A DNA stretch of 64,000 nt from Nitrosospira sp. Nl5 (GCF_900102495.1 NZ_FMVQ01000015.1:1-64000); one strand, 5' to 3'. Counted from the first letter of the stretch, positions 1 to 9,761 are shown. Notes: generated from the sequence alone by a model not told the origin. A program made the numbers and translations.

Positions 1-93
1 GTCGCAGGTGTGACCCGAGGCAATCCACTTGCTGATGACCGGGGTGATGTGGTCAATGTCGTTATAATGACGCAGAAAAAAAAGTGCTTTCAT
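1..93 (-). CDS. N-terminal fragment of an unrecognised protein, cut by the window edge
   Basis: An open frame begins with ATG at 93 on the minus strand and runs off the left edge after 31 codons, starting MKALFFLRHYNDIDHITPVI. The hydrophobic start followed by LRHYNDIDHI resembles the beginning of CDP-glycerol/UDP-GlcNAc-epimerase-like glycosyltransferase-fold proteins, but 31 residues cannot prove this. There is no good ribosome binding site (only AGG directly before the ATG). It lies 120 bp downstream of bamC in the same direction and may be read through from dapA-bamC. Function left open. Confidence 0.45.
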   Translation of the reverse strand, partial: MKALFFLRHYNDIDHITPVISKWIASGHTCD

Positions 94-213
94 CCTAAAT
101 CAGGCAATGGACCGGGGTACAGGCCGGGCGCAGCAACGCAATTGTGCACCCTGGCGGACGCTCCATATACGTGACCACTATCGTGGCATTGCTGTGAGAA
201 CGTAAGTAGAAAA

Positions 214-1326
214 TCATTTCAACTGCTCATATAGTAAGTTTAATATCCGGCTTGGGGTATCGGATCGGTCTGGCTCGCCATCCTTGTTGAATACCTTGAC
301 TTCGCTACCTGCTCCTGCTTCAGCAATCTGGATTCGAAATTGGTCCGGTTTGTCGGCTGCGCTGTCGCGCCAAAAAAGAATCTTCGAAAGAAGACCGCTT
401 CCGTCCGTGCCGTTGTCCGCATCGGGATTAATATAGCGCACGAAATAAATCCCCTGGGAACGATCACGGTCCTCGACGGTAAAACCAATACGGTCGAGCG
501 CCAATCCAACACGGCGCCATGAACGGTCAAATGGCTCGTTTACCGTGAGGACTCCACCCTTTTGGTTGATATGCGCCCGCTCCTGAGCGCTCCCCGAACT
601 CGTCAAAACTGTTCTAGCACGCTCTTCCTCCACGCCAAAACGCACCATCAGACGAGCAAGCATCTCGGCTTCCAATTCCGGATCAGGACGACGAGGCTGC
701 CATATGGTGCGGATATTCCCCTCCAGCACTTCGTCCATACCACGGTGACTGATATAAATTTCGGTGGTACCTTCTTCCCCTCGTTCCAGGCGGGTACGAA
801 ACTTGTCCCGTTCGGCACTCGAATATAATGTATCCAGGACTTTGGAGAGCGCGCTGCGAATTAAATCCTGAGGAATCTTGGCGCGATTTTCCGCCCAATC
901 GGTTTCCATTACTCCCGCCTCTGGTGTTTCGATCTTGATGATAAAACCCAACTCATGCCAGAACTCTTTTACGATCGGCCATATCTCTTCCGGTTCACCC
1001 CTTACGACCAGCCATCGCTGCGTGCCAGCACGCTCCAGGCGAACTCCAGCCTCCTCGGACATGGGCAAAACAGAAGTGCCGCCAGCATGAGGCTTATTGC
1101 GTTCCTTGTTATAAGCTGAGAAAGTCGCACTTCCTGATGGATTGATATCTGGAACAACAAAACGTTCATCCGTACCCGGCGCGGTCAAATCAGGCGGCAC
1201 TTCCAGTGGCGGAAGTTTACCCGCCGATTTGTAATCGATTTTCTTGCCTTCCGGCAGCAGGTGACAACCCGCCATACCCACCGCCAGGCATAGCGCAATC
1301 ACTACTCGCCATCTCAAATGTGGCAC
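214..1326 (-). CDS. bamC: BamC (NlpB) outer-membrane assembly lipoprotein
   Basis: Lipoprotein of the BAM complex, which inserts beta-barrel proteins into the outer membrane. The 370-residue product has a signal peptide ending in a lipobox (VGMAGC, Cys at about residue 21). The conserved BamC N-terminal segment follows directly (IDYKSAGKLPPLEVPPDLT, residues 30-48), which in the family contacts BamD. Two helix-grip domains follow (roughly 100-215 and 255-365). Length fits the family (344 in E. coli). It lies 35 bp downstream of dapA, the same dapA-bamC order as in enterobacteria, so co-transcription is likely. Identification rests on the lipobox, the N-terminal motif and the neighbour. Confidence 0.92.
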   Translation of the reverse strand: MPHLRWRVVIALCLAVGMAGCHLLPEGKKIDYKSAGKLPPLEVPPDLTAPGTDERFVVPDINPSGSATFSAYNKERNKPHAGGTSVLPMSEEAGVRLERAGTQRWLVVRGEPEEIWPIVKEFWHELGFIIKIETPEAGVMETDWAENRAKIPQDLIRSALSKVLDTLYSSAERDKFRTRLERGEEGTTEIYISHRGMDEVLEGNIRTIWQPRRPDPELEAEMLARLMVRFGVEEERARTVLTSSGSAQERAHINQKGGVLTVNEPFDRSWRRVGLALDRIGFTVEDRDRSQGIYFVRYINPDADNGTDGSGLLSKILFWRDSAADKPDQFRIQIAEAGAGSEVKVFNKDGEPDRSDTPSRILNLLYEQLK

Positions 1327-1361
1327 GCAACTCCTTTAAATGGTGGATACAGGCCGTCCAT

Positions 1362-2252
1362 CTATATGGCTATCCCGCCCTGCCGCATCGCCTCTCTGAC
1401 AATCTCGTGGTATCCGTCCGACAACGGCGTCAAAGGCAGACGCAGACCCGAGGCGATGAGGCCCATTTGCGCTACGGCCCACTTTACCGGGATAGGATTG
1501 GCCTCAATGAATAAATCCCGGTGCAGCCTTTGAAGTTTGGCGTTGGCGGCGCGAGCTGCGGCAATGTTCCCCGCAAAAGCTGCAGTGCACATTTCATGCA
1601 TCAGCTTTGGTGCAACATTGGCGGTGACCGAAATCACGCCGTGACTGCCCTGCAACAGCATTGCCAGGGCGCTCGCATCATCTCCACTATAAATCGAGAA
1701 ACCTTCCGGAGCCCGGCATAGCAGGTCAAAGCCACGCCCCATGTCGCCGGTTGCATCCTTGATACCGACAATATTGGGGATCTGTGCGAGCCGCAGCACC
1801 GTATCATTGGCAATATCGGCCACAGTCCTGCCGGGTACATTGTACAAAATCTGTGGAATATCCACCGCCTCTGCCACTGCCCTGAAATGCTGATACAAAC
1901 CTTCCTGTGTCGGCTTATTGTAATAAGGAACCACCGACAGGCTCGCATCCGCGCCAGCATCCTTCGCATAGACAGATAGATCAATCGCTTCACGCGTGGA
2001 ATTTGCACCGGTGCCCGCAATGACCGGCACCCGCCCGGCAGCGCGCTCTACCGCGGTATTAATCAGCACCCGATGCTCGTCAAAATCCACCGTTGGAGAT
2101 TCGCCGGTAGTGCCGACCACCACGATGCCGTCTGTTCCTTCCGCCACATGAAAATCGATCAGCGTGCGGAAATGCTCCAGGTCCAGCCCGCCTTCTTCGT
2201 GCATGGGCGTAACGATAGCAACCAGGCTGCCTCGCATTACAACACTACGCAT
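1362..2252 (-). CDS. dapA: 4-hydroxy-tetrahydrodipicolinate synthase
   Basis: Condenses pyruvate with aspartate semialdehyde, the first committed step of lysine and diaminopimelate synthesis, in the cytoplasm. The 296-residue TIM barrel shows the family hallmarks: GTTGES (catalytic Thr pair), YNVPGRT (catalytic Tyr and carboxylate-binding Arg) and VGIKDATGD with the Schiff-base Lys. An ATG at 2237 ([12 protein letters not shown]) matches the usual family start and the ~292-residue length better. The ATG at 2252 is kept because it has a weak GGAT ribosome site about 8 nt upstream, and 2237 has none. Likely first gene of dapA-bamC. Confidence 0.95.
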   Translation of the reverse strand: MRSVVMRGSLVAIVTPMHEEGGLDLEHFRTLIDFHVAEGTDGIVVVGTTGESPTVDFDEHRVLINTAVERAAGRVPVIAGTGANSTREAIDLSVYAKDAGADASLSVVPYYNKPTQEGLYQHFRAVAEAVDIPQILYNVPGRTVADIANDTVLRLAQIPNIVGIKDATGDMGRGFDLLCRAPEGFSIYSGDDASALAMLLQGSHGVISVTANVAPKLMHEMCTAAFAGNIAAARAANAKLQRLHRDLFIEANPIPVKWAVAQMGLIASGLRLPLTPLSDGYHEIVREAMRQGGIAI

Positions 2253-2498
2253 GACAATCTATCCGTACGTAAAAAGGGATATTTTACCCGAATCTTCCCG
2301 CAGTAAAGAATATTCGCCGCCATTCCGCTGCCCCTTATCCAGCTAATGCCGGGATTCTTACTCCTCGCAACTGTTCACCAGCTCGCAAGTCATCCTATCC
2401 GGCCGTTGGGGTGGTTTCCGCGGGCAGGGCGGGAAGTGCCTTCAGAAGGAAGGCGCGGCCCCGAAGCGGGATGCGGAGCTTCCCCTGCCGATCCAGAA

Positions 2499-5105
2499 TC
2501 ATGCTTTCGAAAATACCATCGCGCCGTTTCTGCAATCCACTGCGATGGTGTCCTTGGCGGCAAAGCGGCCTTCGAGTATTTCCTTCGCCAATGGATTTTC
2601 GATTTGTGCCTGGATGGCGCGCTTCAATGGACGTGCACCGAAAATCGCATCGAAACCGGCCTGCGCGAGTTCTGCCACCGCGGCTTCCGACACCTTCAAA
2701 TTCATTTGGAGTTTTGCCAGCCGCGCTTCCAGGTATTGCAGCTGTATTCGCGCTATTGCTTGGATGTGCTTCTCATCCAGCGCATGGAATACAACCACTT
2801 CATCAATACGATTGATAAATTCGGGACGGAAATAGGTTTTCACTTCGCCCATTACCGCCAGCTTGATAACCTGATAATCATCACCCGCCATTTGCTGGAT
2901 CATTTGTGAGCCGAGATTGGAAGTCATGACAATAACAGTGTTCTTGAAATCCACGGTCCGCCCCTGACCGTCGGTCATGCGTCCGTCGTCAAGCACTTGC
3001 AGTAATACGTTGAATACATCCGGGTGCGCCTTTTCGACCTCATCCAGCAGGATCACCGAATAAGGCTTCCTGCGCACCGCTTCGGTCAGGTGGCCGCCTT
3101 CTTCGTAACCCACATACCCGGGCGGCGCGCCGATCAAGCGTGCAACCGAGTGTTTTTCCATGAATTCCGACATGTCGATGCGAATAAGGTGATCTTCGGA
3201 ATCAAACAGAAAACCGGCCAACGCCTTGCATAATTCGGTCTTGCCCACGCCAGTCGGCCCCAGAAACAGAAATGAGCCATAAGGCCGGTTAGGGTCCGAA
3301 AGTCCCGCTCGCGAACGCCGGATCGCATCGGCTACCAGACGCACCGCTTCATCTTGTCCGATCACCCGCTCGTGCAACTTTTGCTCCATGTGCAGCAGTT
3401 TCTCACGTTCGCCCTGCATCATTTTCGAAACGGGGATGCCTGTTGCGCGGGAAACCACCTCGGCAATTTCTTCCGCGCCCACCTGTGTGCGGAGCAATTT
3501 CGGTTTGTTCTCCAGGTCGCCTTGCCCTGCCATCTCGTGCCGGAGCTGGTCATTGAGTTGCAACTGCAGCTGCGCTTCCAGTTGCGGAATGCGGCCATAT
3601 TGCAGTTCTGATACCTTCTGCCAATCTCCTTTGCGCGTAGCTGCCTCCATTTCAAGTTTGACCTTCTCCATCTCTTCCTTGATCTGCTGGGAGCCTTGCA
3701 CTTGCGATTTCTCGGCCTTCCAGATTTCTTCCAGGTCGGCGCACTCGCGCTCCAGCTTGGTTATTTCATCTTCCAGCAAACTCAAGCGTTTTTGTGAAGC
3801 CTCGTCTTTCTCCTTCTTCACCGCTTCGCGTTCGATCTTGAGCTGGATCAGGCGCCGGTCCAGCCTATCCATCGCTTCCGGCTTGGAATCGATTTCCATG
3901 CGAATTCTGGCGGCGGCCTCATCGATCAGGTCAATCGCCTTGTCAGGCAGAAAACGGTCTGTTACGTAGCGGTGAGACAATTCAGCGGCGGCTACAATGG
4001 CTGGATCAGTAATATCAACGCCATGATGTACTTCATATTTCTCCTGCAATCCGCGCAAAATGGCGATCGTGGCTTCCACGGTAGGCTCATCCACCAGCAC
4101 TTTCTGAAAACGCCGCTCCAGTGCTGCGTCCTTCTCAACGTATTTACGATATTCGTTCAGCGTGGTTGCACCGACGCAATGCAATTCCCCGCGGGCAAGG
4201 GCGGGTTTCAGCATGTTTCCCGCATCCATCGCGCCCTCCGCCTTGCCCGCACCTACCATGGTATGAAGCTCGTCAATAAATACGATGGAACTTCCTTCGT
4301 TTAACGCAAGCTCTTTCAGAACGGATTTCAAGCGTTCCTCGAATTCACCACGGTATTTCGCCCCCGCGAGTAACGCAGCCATATCAAGCGACAGCACGCG
4401 CTTGTCTTTCAGTGTTTCCGGGACCTCTCCGTTGACAATGCGTTGCGCCAGACCTTCCACGATGGCGGTCTTGCCCACTCCGGGTTCCCCGATCAGAACT
4501 GGATTGTTCTTGGTACGCCGCTGCAATACCTGTATGGTGCGTCGAATTTCGTCATCACGGCCGATCACCGGATCAAGCTTACCCAACCGTGCACGCTCAG
4601 TCAGATCAAGCGTATATTTTTTTAGGGCTTCGCGGCTGCCCTCCGCTTCCGGGCTGGCAACGCCCTCTCCTCCCCGCACTGTGTTGATAGCCTGTTCCAG
4701 CGCTGCACGATTGGCGCCGTGCTGCTTCAGCAGCTTGCCGGTTTCACCTTTATCTTGAAACGCGCCCAGCAAAAACATTTCGGACGCAATAAACTGGTCG
4801 CCGCGACTCTGCGCTTCTTTGTCGGCGAGATTGAGCAAGTTGCCAAGCTCGCGCGAAGCATTGATTTCTCCGCCGGTCCCCTCCACCTTGGGTAAGCGTT
4901 CTATACTTTTCTTTAATGCGTCACGCAGGGATGGAACGTTCGCACCCGACCGTTGCAACAGCGAAACCGTGCCTCCATCTTCCTGCTGCAACAGCGCGAG
5001 CAGTAAATGTTGAGGCTCAATGTAAGGATTATCCTGGCCTACGGCGATGCTCTGCGCATCGGCGAGCGCCTGCTGGAATTTGGTGGTTAACTTGTCGAAA
5101 CGCAT
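2499..5105 (-). CDS. clpB: ATP-dependent disaggregase ClpB
   Basis: Hexameric AAA+ chaperone that works with DnaK to rescue aggregated proteins after heat stress. The 868-residue product has the Clp N-domain repeats (residues 1-145), a first AAA module with Walker [10 protein letters not shown] near 206 and Walker B VFIDELHT, the long coiled-coil M-domain (about 410-525) that separates ClpB from ClpA/ClpC, and a second AAA module with GPTGVGKTE near 606. ATG at 5105 has a ribosome site (GAGG, 7 nt spacing). A sigma-32 type promoter lies 33-59 bp upstream, so heat induction is expected. Stand-alone transcription unit, 246 bp before dapA. Confidence 0.97.
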   Translation of the reverse strand: MRFDKLTTKFQQALADAQSIAVGQDNPYIEPQHLLLALLQQEDGGTVSLLQRSGANVPSLRDALKKSIERLPKVEGTGGEINASRELGNLLNLADKEAQSRGDQFIASEMFLLGAFQDKGETGKLLKQHGANRAALEQAINTVRGGEGVASPEAEGSREALKKYTLDLTERARLGKLDPVIGRDDEIRRTIQVLQRRTKNNPVLIGEPGVGKTAIVEGLAQRIVNGEVPETLKDKRVLSLDMAALLAGAKYRGEFEERLKSVLKELALNEGSSIVFIDELHTMVGAGKAEGAMDAGNMLKPALARGELHCVGATTLNEYRKYVEKDAALERRFQKVLVDEPTVEATIAILRGLQEKYEVHHGVDITDPAIVAAAELSHRYVTDRFLPDKAIDLIDEAAARIRMEIDSKPEAMDRLDRRLIQLKIEREAVKKEKDEASQKRLSLLEDEITKLERECADLEEIWKAEKSQVQGSQQIKEEMEKVKLEMEAATRKGDWQKVSELQYGRIPQLEAQLQLQLNDQLRHEMAGQGDLENKPKLLRTQVGAEEIAEVVSRATGIPVSKMMQGEREKLLHMEQKLHERVIGQDEAVRLVADAIRRSRAGLSDPNRPYGSFLFLGPTGVGKTELCKALAGFLFDSEDHLIRIDMSEFMEKHSVARLIGAPPGYVGYEEGGHLTEAVRRKPYSVILLDEVEKAHPDVFNVLLQVLDDGRMTDGQGRTVDFKNTVIVMTSNLGSQMIQQMAGDDYQVIKLAVMGEVKTYFRPEFINRIDEVVVFHALDEKHIQAIARIQLQYLEARLAKLQMNLKVSEAAVAELAQAGFDAIFGARPLKRAIQAQIENPLAKEILEGRFAAKDTIAVDCRNGAMVFSKA

Positions 5106-5137
5106 GGCATTTCCTCGTGGATAATGAATAACCCCTA

Positions 5138-5164
5138 TATATGGGAGCAGGTTGAAATTTCAAG
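5138..5164 (-). promoter_or_regulatory. Sigma-32 (RpoH) type heat-shock promoter of clpB
   Basis: On the minus strand, CTTGAAA (5164-5158) is followed after 12 nt by CCCATATA (5145-5138). The RpoH consensus is CTTGAAA, an 11-16 nt spacer and CCCCATnT. The site is just upstream of the clpB start at 5105, leaving a short leader. The match and the target gene agree with known heat-shock control of clpB. The transcription start itself is inferred. Confidence 0.8.
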
Positions 5165-5353
5165 ATGGAGGCAGACGCCGGAATCTCTCATGGAAGCGGG
5201 ATCGTTGTACCGGCATCGGGCTCTAGCCTCTTTTGTGAAAAATCTCCCCCGGAAACATCGAAATCCCACGCTTACTGGTGCCGTGCGCGCGTGCTCGGTT
5301 AGAATATGCGGTATCAAACACTATTGATCCAAAGCACAAACAAGACGTTTGTT

Positions 5354-5432
5354 ATACCGGAGAAAGCCGGTATCCAACGGCGTAGAGGCACGCAATTGTG
5401 GATTTGGATCCACTTCCGGCTCAAGACCGGAA
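5354..5432. repeat. REP-like cluster of small palindromes
   Basis: Three imperfect inverted repeats lie in a row in the clpB-nadC intergenic region. ATACCGG (5354-5360) pairs with CCGGTAT (5367-5373), GTGGAT (5398-5403) with ATCCAC (5408-5413), and TTCCGG (5414-5419) with CCGGAA (5427-5432). This is the layout of the extragenic palindromes (CCGG-AAG-rich REP type) that are common in proteobacteria. The nadC frame stays open through it, which makes a false N-terminal extension. Confidence 0.55.
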
Positions 5433-5468
5433 CGTCATCTAATTTATTTTCCGTTAAACAGGCTACTA

Positions 5469-6335
5469 ATGGATTATTTCGTGGGCTTATCAGCAGACAT
5501 CGAGAAAGACGTTAATCAAGCGCTGGCCGAAGATATGGGTACGGGCGACTTGACGGCAAACCTTGTTCCTGCTGACGAGATTGCGACCGCTACCGTTGTC
5601 AGCCGTGAAAACGCGATATTGTGTGGTATCGAATGGTTCGAAGCCTGTTTTTGGCAGTTGGATCGGCAAACCGAAGTGCGGTGGTTTTCGCAAGACGGCG
5701 CAGCAATCGGCGCCGGACAAGCACTCTGTGAAATAACCGGTAACGCTCGCGCGCTCCTTTCGGCAGAGCGCTCCGCGCTGAATTTTTTGCAACTGCTATC
5801 GGCGGTCGCCACACAAACCAGGCGCCACGTTGATGCAGTGGCGGGAACCGGGGCATCGATCGTGGACACGCGCAAGACGCTGCCAGGATTAAGGCTGGCG
5901 CAAAAATATGCGGTCAGATGCGGCGGTGGCGTAAACCATCGTTTGGGTTTATACGATGGCATACTCATCAAGGAGAATCACATTATCGCGGCGGGAGGTA
6001 TCGAGCCCGCCTTGCGCGCTGCGGAAGCAATTGCTCCCGCGGGAGTATTCACTCAGATTGAAGTGGAAACGCTGGACGACCTGCGTAGCGCGCTTGGTGC
6101 CGGTGCAAAGCTGATTCTACTGGATAACTTCGATCTCGACCGAATGCGCGAGGCGGTCACATTGAACGTACGATCAACCAGCAAGACGGCGGTACTGGAG
6201 GCATCGGGAGGAATCACCCTTGACAACATCCGCATGGTAGCGGAAACAGGTGTGGATCGAATTTCCGTTGGAAGTCTCACCAAGAACATAAAAGCAGTCG
6301 ATTTATCGATGCGATTCTCTTCTTTACACATCTGA
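5469..6335 (+). CDS. nadC: Nicotinate-nucleotide pyrophosphorylase (carboxylating)
   Basis: Quinolinate phosphoribosyltransferase: converts quinolinate and PRPP to nicotinate mononucleotide in de novo NAD synthesis. The 288-residue product has the NadC signature RKTLPGLRLAQKYAV followed by GGGVNHR and the KENH segment (PRPP and quinolinate binding), ending in the ASGGITLDNI and SVGSLTK barrel loops. The frame is open from 5349, but the extra 40 residues come from the palindromic repeat. ATG at 5469 has an AGG about 5 nt upstream and gives the normal family length and N-terminus (MDYFVGLSADIEKDV). No nadA or nadB is nearby. Confidence 0.94.
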   Translation: MDYFVGLSADIEKDVNQALAEDMGTGDLTANLVPADEIATATVVSRENAILCGIEWFEACFWQLDRQTEVRWFSQDGAAIGAGQALCEITGNARALLSAERSALNFLQLLSAVATQTRRHVDAVAGTGASIVDTRKTLPGLRLAQKYAVRCGGGVNHRLGLYDGILIKENHIIAAGGIEPALRAAEAIAPAGVFTQIEVETLDDLRSALGAGAKLILLDNFDLDRMREAVTLNVRSTSKTAVLEASGGITLDNIRMVAETGVDRISVGSLTKNIKAVDLSMRFSSLHI

Positions 6336-6528
6336 TCCTTGATTTACCCCCAATACATCATCACGCATCCTGCCTAATACGTCAAATCGCGCCGGGACCG
6401 TTCATAGTTTATAATTCAAGCACCTCTTCCGATCCCAAGCATTAATCTTACCGGGTTGACTTGACAAATTTCCGAGTACGGAGGCATTAAAAGTCCCGGA
6501 CACCGGCATATATCCTGAAGGAAACCTG

Positions 6529-6600
6529 ATGCATCTGAAAATAACAGCTCCAGCTACCGGAACAGCATTACTCTCGCGGTTCCATCACTTTTTCGCATGA
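6529..6600 (+). CDS. Short upstream ORF coupled to the antiporter gene
   Basis: A 23-codon frame (MHLKITAPATGTALLSRFHH...) starts at ATG 6529 behind a strong ribosome site (GAAGGAAA, about 4 nt before the ATG). Its TGA (6598-6600) overlaps the ATG of the antiporter at 6597. The antiporter has no ribosome site of its own, so this small ORF probably delivers ribosomes by stop-start coupling. Whether the peptide itself matters is unknown. It could instead mark a sequencing frameshift or an older start of the antiporter, but its sequence is not membrane-like. Confidence 0.5.
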   Translation: MHLKITAPATGTALLSRFHHFFA

Positions 6601-7805
6601 CCTGGTCCACATACCTTCCCCTCTGGCCACTTTCGGTCCCCCCTGCGCTCTGGCTTGCACTGACGCTGGTCGTCGCCGTGCTAGTGGGCGAAGCACTGGT
6701 ACGCTATCTGAAATTGCCGCGCATTGTCGGCTACATCGCTATCGGGCTATTGCTGGGCCCCGGCGGCTTCAGCCTGATCCCGCAGTTGCCTGCCGCCGAA
6801 TGGCGGCTGGTAGTTGACTTGGCGCTCGGTATCCTGTTATTCGAGCTGGGAAGCAAGGTCAACCTGCGCTGGCTTAAAGCCAACCCCTGGATCGCCGGCA
6901 CCAGTCTTCTGGAGTCTATTACAACTTTCTTCGTCGTATATGGGCTGCTGCTGTGGTTCGATACCGCCGGCGTTACCGCCGCGGTTGTTGCCACCATTGC
7001 AATTGCCACATCGCCCGCCATTGTGGTGCGCACAGTGACGGAGTCGCGTGCTCAGGGCCAGGTTACCGACCGTCTTCTACTCATGACTGCGCTCAACTGT
7101 ATCTACGCTGTTATATTTCACAAGCTGGCGGTTGCTCTCATGCATGGAGAGACCGGCGCAGGCCTCATGCACAGTGTATTACAGCCGCTCTACTTAATCG
7201 GTGGTTCGGCACTGCTCGCCTGGCTCTTCGGCATCACCTTCGAGCGAATCCATCATCATCTGGGGCAGCATGAGGAAACTTTTTCTTTCGTCTTGTTTGG
7301 CATGATCGCATTCGCGACCATTATGGCTTCGACGCTCAAACTCAGTCCGATTCTCGTGCTGCTGGCTGCCGGCCTGATAACGCGATACCGGCGGCAACGT
7401 TCCCGGACTTTCCCGCCACACTTCGGTTCCGCCGGCGCCGTCCTGGTCGTGTTGATGTTCATCGCCAACGGCCTGGCAGCCGACCTCAATGGGCTACGTG
7501 AAAGTGCGCTTCTGGTTTTGTTGCTCATCATGGTGCGTGCTATCGCCAAGTTATCCTCGGTGCTGGCGCTGGCGCATTATAGCGGCATTGGCCTGCGCCA
7601 GGCCATGGCGCTGGGAATTGCGCTGGTGCCCATGTCCAGTGTTGCGCTGCTGTTGACACTGGACACCGGCGCCACTTTTCCTGCCTTTGCTTCAGGACTG
7701 GGCCTGGCGCTAATGAGTTGTATCGTGATACTTGAGCTTGCCGGGCCCATTGTGGTGCAGATGGCACTAGGCGCAGCCGGAGAGACACCGGAGAAAAAAA
7801 CATGA
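6597..7805 (+). CDS. Cation:proton antiporter of the CPA2 (Kef/NapA) type, membrane domain only
   Basis: A 402-residue integral membrane protein of about 12 hydrophobic segments with the CPA2 opening pattern, including LPRIVGYIAIGLLLGPGG (residues 40-57) and the LALGILLFELGSKVNLRWL segment. It lacks the C-terminal TrkA/KTN nucleotide-binding domain of KefB/KefC, so gating by NAD or glutathione through that domain is not expected. First full gene of a unit: its last 4 bp (ATGA) overlap the start of the next gene, and its own start overlaps the stop of a short upstream ORF. Ion specificity (Na+ or K+) cannot be told from sequence. Confidence 0.82.
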   Translation: MTWSTYLPLWPLSVPPALWLALTLVVAVLVGEALVRYLKLPRIVGYIAIGLLLGPGGFSLIPQLPAAEWRLVVDLALGILLFELGSKVNLRWLKANPWIAGTSLLESITTFFVVYGLLLWFDTAGVTAAVVATIAIATSPAIVVRTVTESRAQGQVTDRLLLMTALNCIYAVIFHKLAVALMHGETGAGLMHSVLQPLYLIGGSALLAWLFGITFERIHHHLGQHEETFSFVLFGMIAFATIMASTLKLSPILVLLAAGLITRYRRQRSRTFPPHFGSAGAVLVVLMFIANGLAADLNGLRESALLVLLLIMVRAIAKLSSVLALAHYSGIGLRQAMALGIALVPMSSVALLLTLDTGATFPAFASGLGLALMSCIVILELAGPIVVQMALGAAGETPEKKT

Positions 7806-8917
7806 GCCTGATGCCCTTTGCACCATCTCGCCCGCTAAGCATTGGAGTCGAGCTTGAATTGCAGCTACTCGGTTGTAATGATTACAACCTGGTTTCCTCA
7901 GCGCCCGATATGCTGCGCCGGATTGCAAAATACCCTCATCCCGGCGACGTAAAACCTGAAATGACGCGCAGCATGATTGAAATCAATACGTCGGTGCAGC
8001 AGGAATATGGTGGACTGGTCGAGGAGTTGCGTTCGTTGCGCAAGGTTGTGTCAGATGCGGGACGCTTTCTCAATGTAGCGGTGGCTGGAGGCGGCACCCA
8101 TCCGTTCCAGCACTGGAGCGAGCAGAAGATTTTTGACGCACCCCGTTTTCACCACCTGTCGGAACTATACGGCTATCTGGCGAAACAGTTCACCATATTC
8201 GGCCAGCATGTCCATATCGGTTGCACCGGCCCGGATGAGGCGCTCCATCTGATGCATATGCTGTCGCGTTACGTGCCCCACTTTATCGCTCTGTCGGCCA
8301 GTTCTCCATTCGTACAGGGGCATGATACCGGGTTCGCTTCGGCGCGCCTTAATTCAGTGTTTTCCTTCCCATTGAGCGGGCGGGCACCATTCGTCCTGAG
8401 CTGGAATGGCTTTGAACAATTCTTCGATAAAATGACCACTACCGGCGTGGTCGAGTCAATGAAAGATTTTTATTGGGATATTCGCCCGAAACCGGAGTTT
8501 GGCACCATCGAAGTCAGGGTATGCGATACCCCCTTGACCGTGGAAATCGCTGCCGCTATTGCCTGCTATATCCAGGCGGTATCCCGTTACATTATGGTGG
8601 AACAGCGCGCCGCGCCGCAAGAGGACGATTATCTGGTTTATACGTTCAATCGCTTCCAGGCCTGTCGTTTCGGACTTGAAGGCGTCTTTATCGACCCTTG
8701 CACCCACGAGCAGCGTAGTATTCGCGAGGATATCACCGGTATGTTGGCGCGCATTTCAGCCCATGCCATGGAGTTACGGGCGGGAGAAGCGATGGAACGC
8801 GTCCGCGAAATACTGGCCGCAGGCAACGGCACCAGCTGGTTGCGGCAAACTTACGCGCGCGAACACAATCTCGGCGATGTCATGCAGTTGCAAGCCGCAT
8901 TGTGGATGGGCAACTGA
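7802..8917 (+). CDS. YbdK-like carboxylate-amine ligase (glutamate-cysteine ligase family 2)
   Basis: ATP-dependent ligase of the GCS2 family. Members join the gamma-carboxylate of glutamate to an amine; the E. coli paralogue YbdK has only weak glutamate-cysteine ligase activity. The 371-residue product begins with the family motif SIGVELELQLL, followed by PEMTRSMIEINT, GGGTHPFQHW, FGQHVHIG and DIRPKPEFGTIEVRVCD, which build the ATP/Mg and substrate site. Start ATG 7802 overlaps the antiporter stop (ATGA). The next gene, a gamma-glutamyl hydrolase-like protein, starts 18 bp after its end. The true amine substrate is unknown. Confidence 0.85.
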   Translation: MSLMPFAPSRPLSIGVELELQLLGCNDYNLVSSAPDMLRRIAKYPHPGDVKPEMTRSMIEINTSVQQEYGGLVEELRSLRKVVSDAGRFLNVAVAGGGTHPFQHWSEQKIFDAPRFHHLSELYGYLAKQFTIFGQHVHIGCTGPDEALHLMHMLSRYVPHFIALSASSPFVQGHDTGFASARLNSVFSFPLSGRAPFVLSWNGFEQFFDKMTTTGVVESMKDFYWDIRPKPEFGTIEVRVCDTPLTVEIAAAIACYIQAVSRYIMVEQRAAPQEDDYLVYTFNRFQACRFGLEGVFIDPCTHEQRSIREDITGMLARISAHAMELRAGEAMERVREILAAGNGTSWLRQTYAREHNLGDVMQLQAALWMGN

Positions 8918-8935
8918 GGATCCGTACTCGCGCAA

Positions 8936-9712
8936 ATGACACGCCCGTTACGTATCGGCCTGTCGCCGCGTATTCTGCATCACCCGCCGGCTGAGTTGGG
9001 TTTTCGCAATAAAACTCTACAATACCTTGAACAGACCGTCGCCCATTGGATCATGCGCCGCGGGGTGCTGGTCTTCATGTTGCCGGCGATAGAGTCTGGT
9101 GGCGTCGAACGCTCAAGTGTTCGCATAAGCGACTATGTGACGGAAATAGATGGTCTGGTGCTGCAAGGCGGCGCCGATGTCAGTCCCATTTCTTATGGCG
9201 AAACGCCGCTGCGACCTGAATGGTCGGGCGACCGGGTGCGCGACCTTTATGAAATGGAACTATTCTGGGAATGTGTCGTACAGGGCAAACCCGTGCTGGG
9301 GATTTGTCGCGGGCTGCAGCTAATCAATGTGGCATTGGGGGGGAGTCTTTATCAGGATATTGCCACCGAGTATCCTGACGCGATGTTACATGTGGACTCC
9401 GCGTTGTACGACCAGCACCGGCATACCATTCACATTGAGGAGAGCTCCAGGCTGGCGGAATTATACGAGGCCAATGACAAACACGTTGTTAACAGCATTC
9501 ATCACCAGGCGATCAAGCGGCTGGGACGGGACTCGATAGTCGAGGCCGTGTCCGACAGCGACGGTATCATTGAGGCAATCCGCATGCGCGGGAAATGCTA
9601 CGTCACCGCATTTCAATGGCATCCGGAGTTTCATGCCGGTACCAGCGGGTTACTCGATTCGGGCCCCATACTGGACGATTTTCTTGCTGCCGCCAAGGAA
9701 CAGCGCAAGTAA
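8936..9712 (+). CDS. Class I glutamine amidotransferase-fold gamma-glutamyl hydrolase (peptidase C26, PuuD-like)
   Basis: Cytoplasmic hydrolase of the C26 family, which cleaves gamma-glutamyl amide bonds (as PuuD does for gamma-glutamyl-GABA). Visible motifs in the 258-residue protein are LQGGADVSPISYGE (oxyanion region), VLGICRGLQLINVALGG with the nucleophile Cys, and AFQWHPEF with the catalytic His and Glu. NSIHHQAIK is the usual C26 segment. It lies 18 bp behind the YbdK-like ligase, so the same unit may make and break a gamma-glutamyl compound. The physiological substrate is not shown by sequence. Confidence 0.85.
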   Translation: MTRPLRIGLSPRILHHPPAELGFRNKTLQYLEQTVAHWIMRRGVLVFMLPAIESGGVERSSVRISDYVTEIDGLVLQGGADVSPISYGETPLRPEWSGDRVRDLYEMELFWECVVQGKPVLGICRGLQLINVALGGSLYQDIATEYPDAMLHVDSALYDQHRHTIHIEESSRLAELYEANDKHVVNSIHHQAIKRLGRDSIVEAVSDSDGIIEAIRMRGKCYVTAFQWHPEFHAGTSGLLDSGPILDDFLAAAKEQRK

Positions 9713-9761
9713 TCGGAAGGCTCCCATAAGGAGCGGGCCGCCATTGAATTTTTACAGCTGC

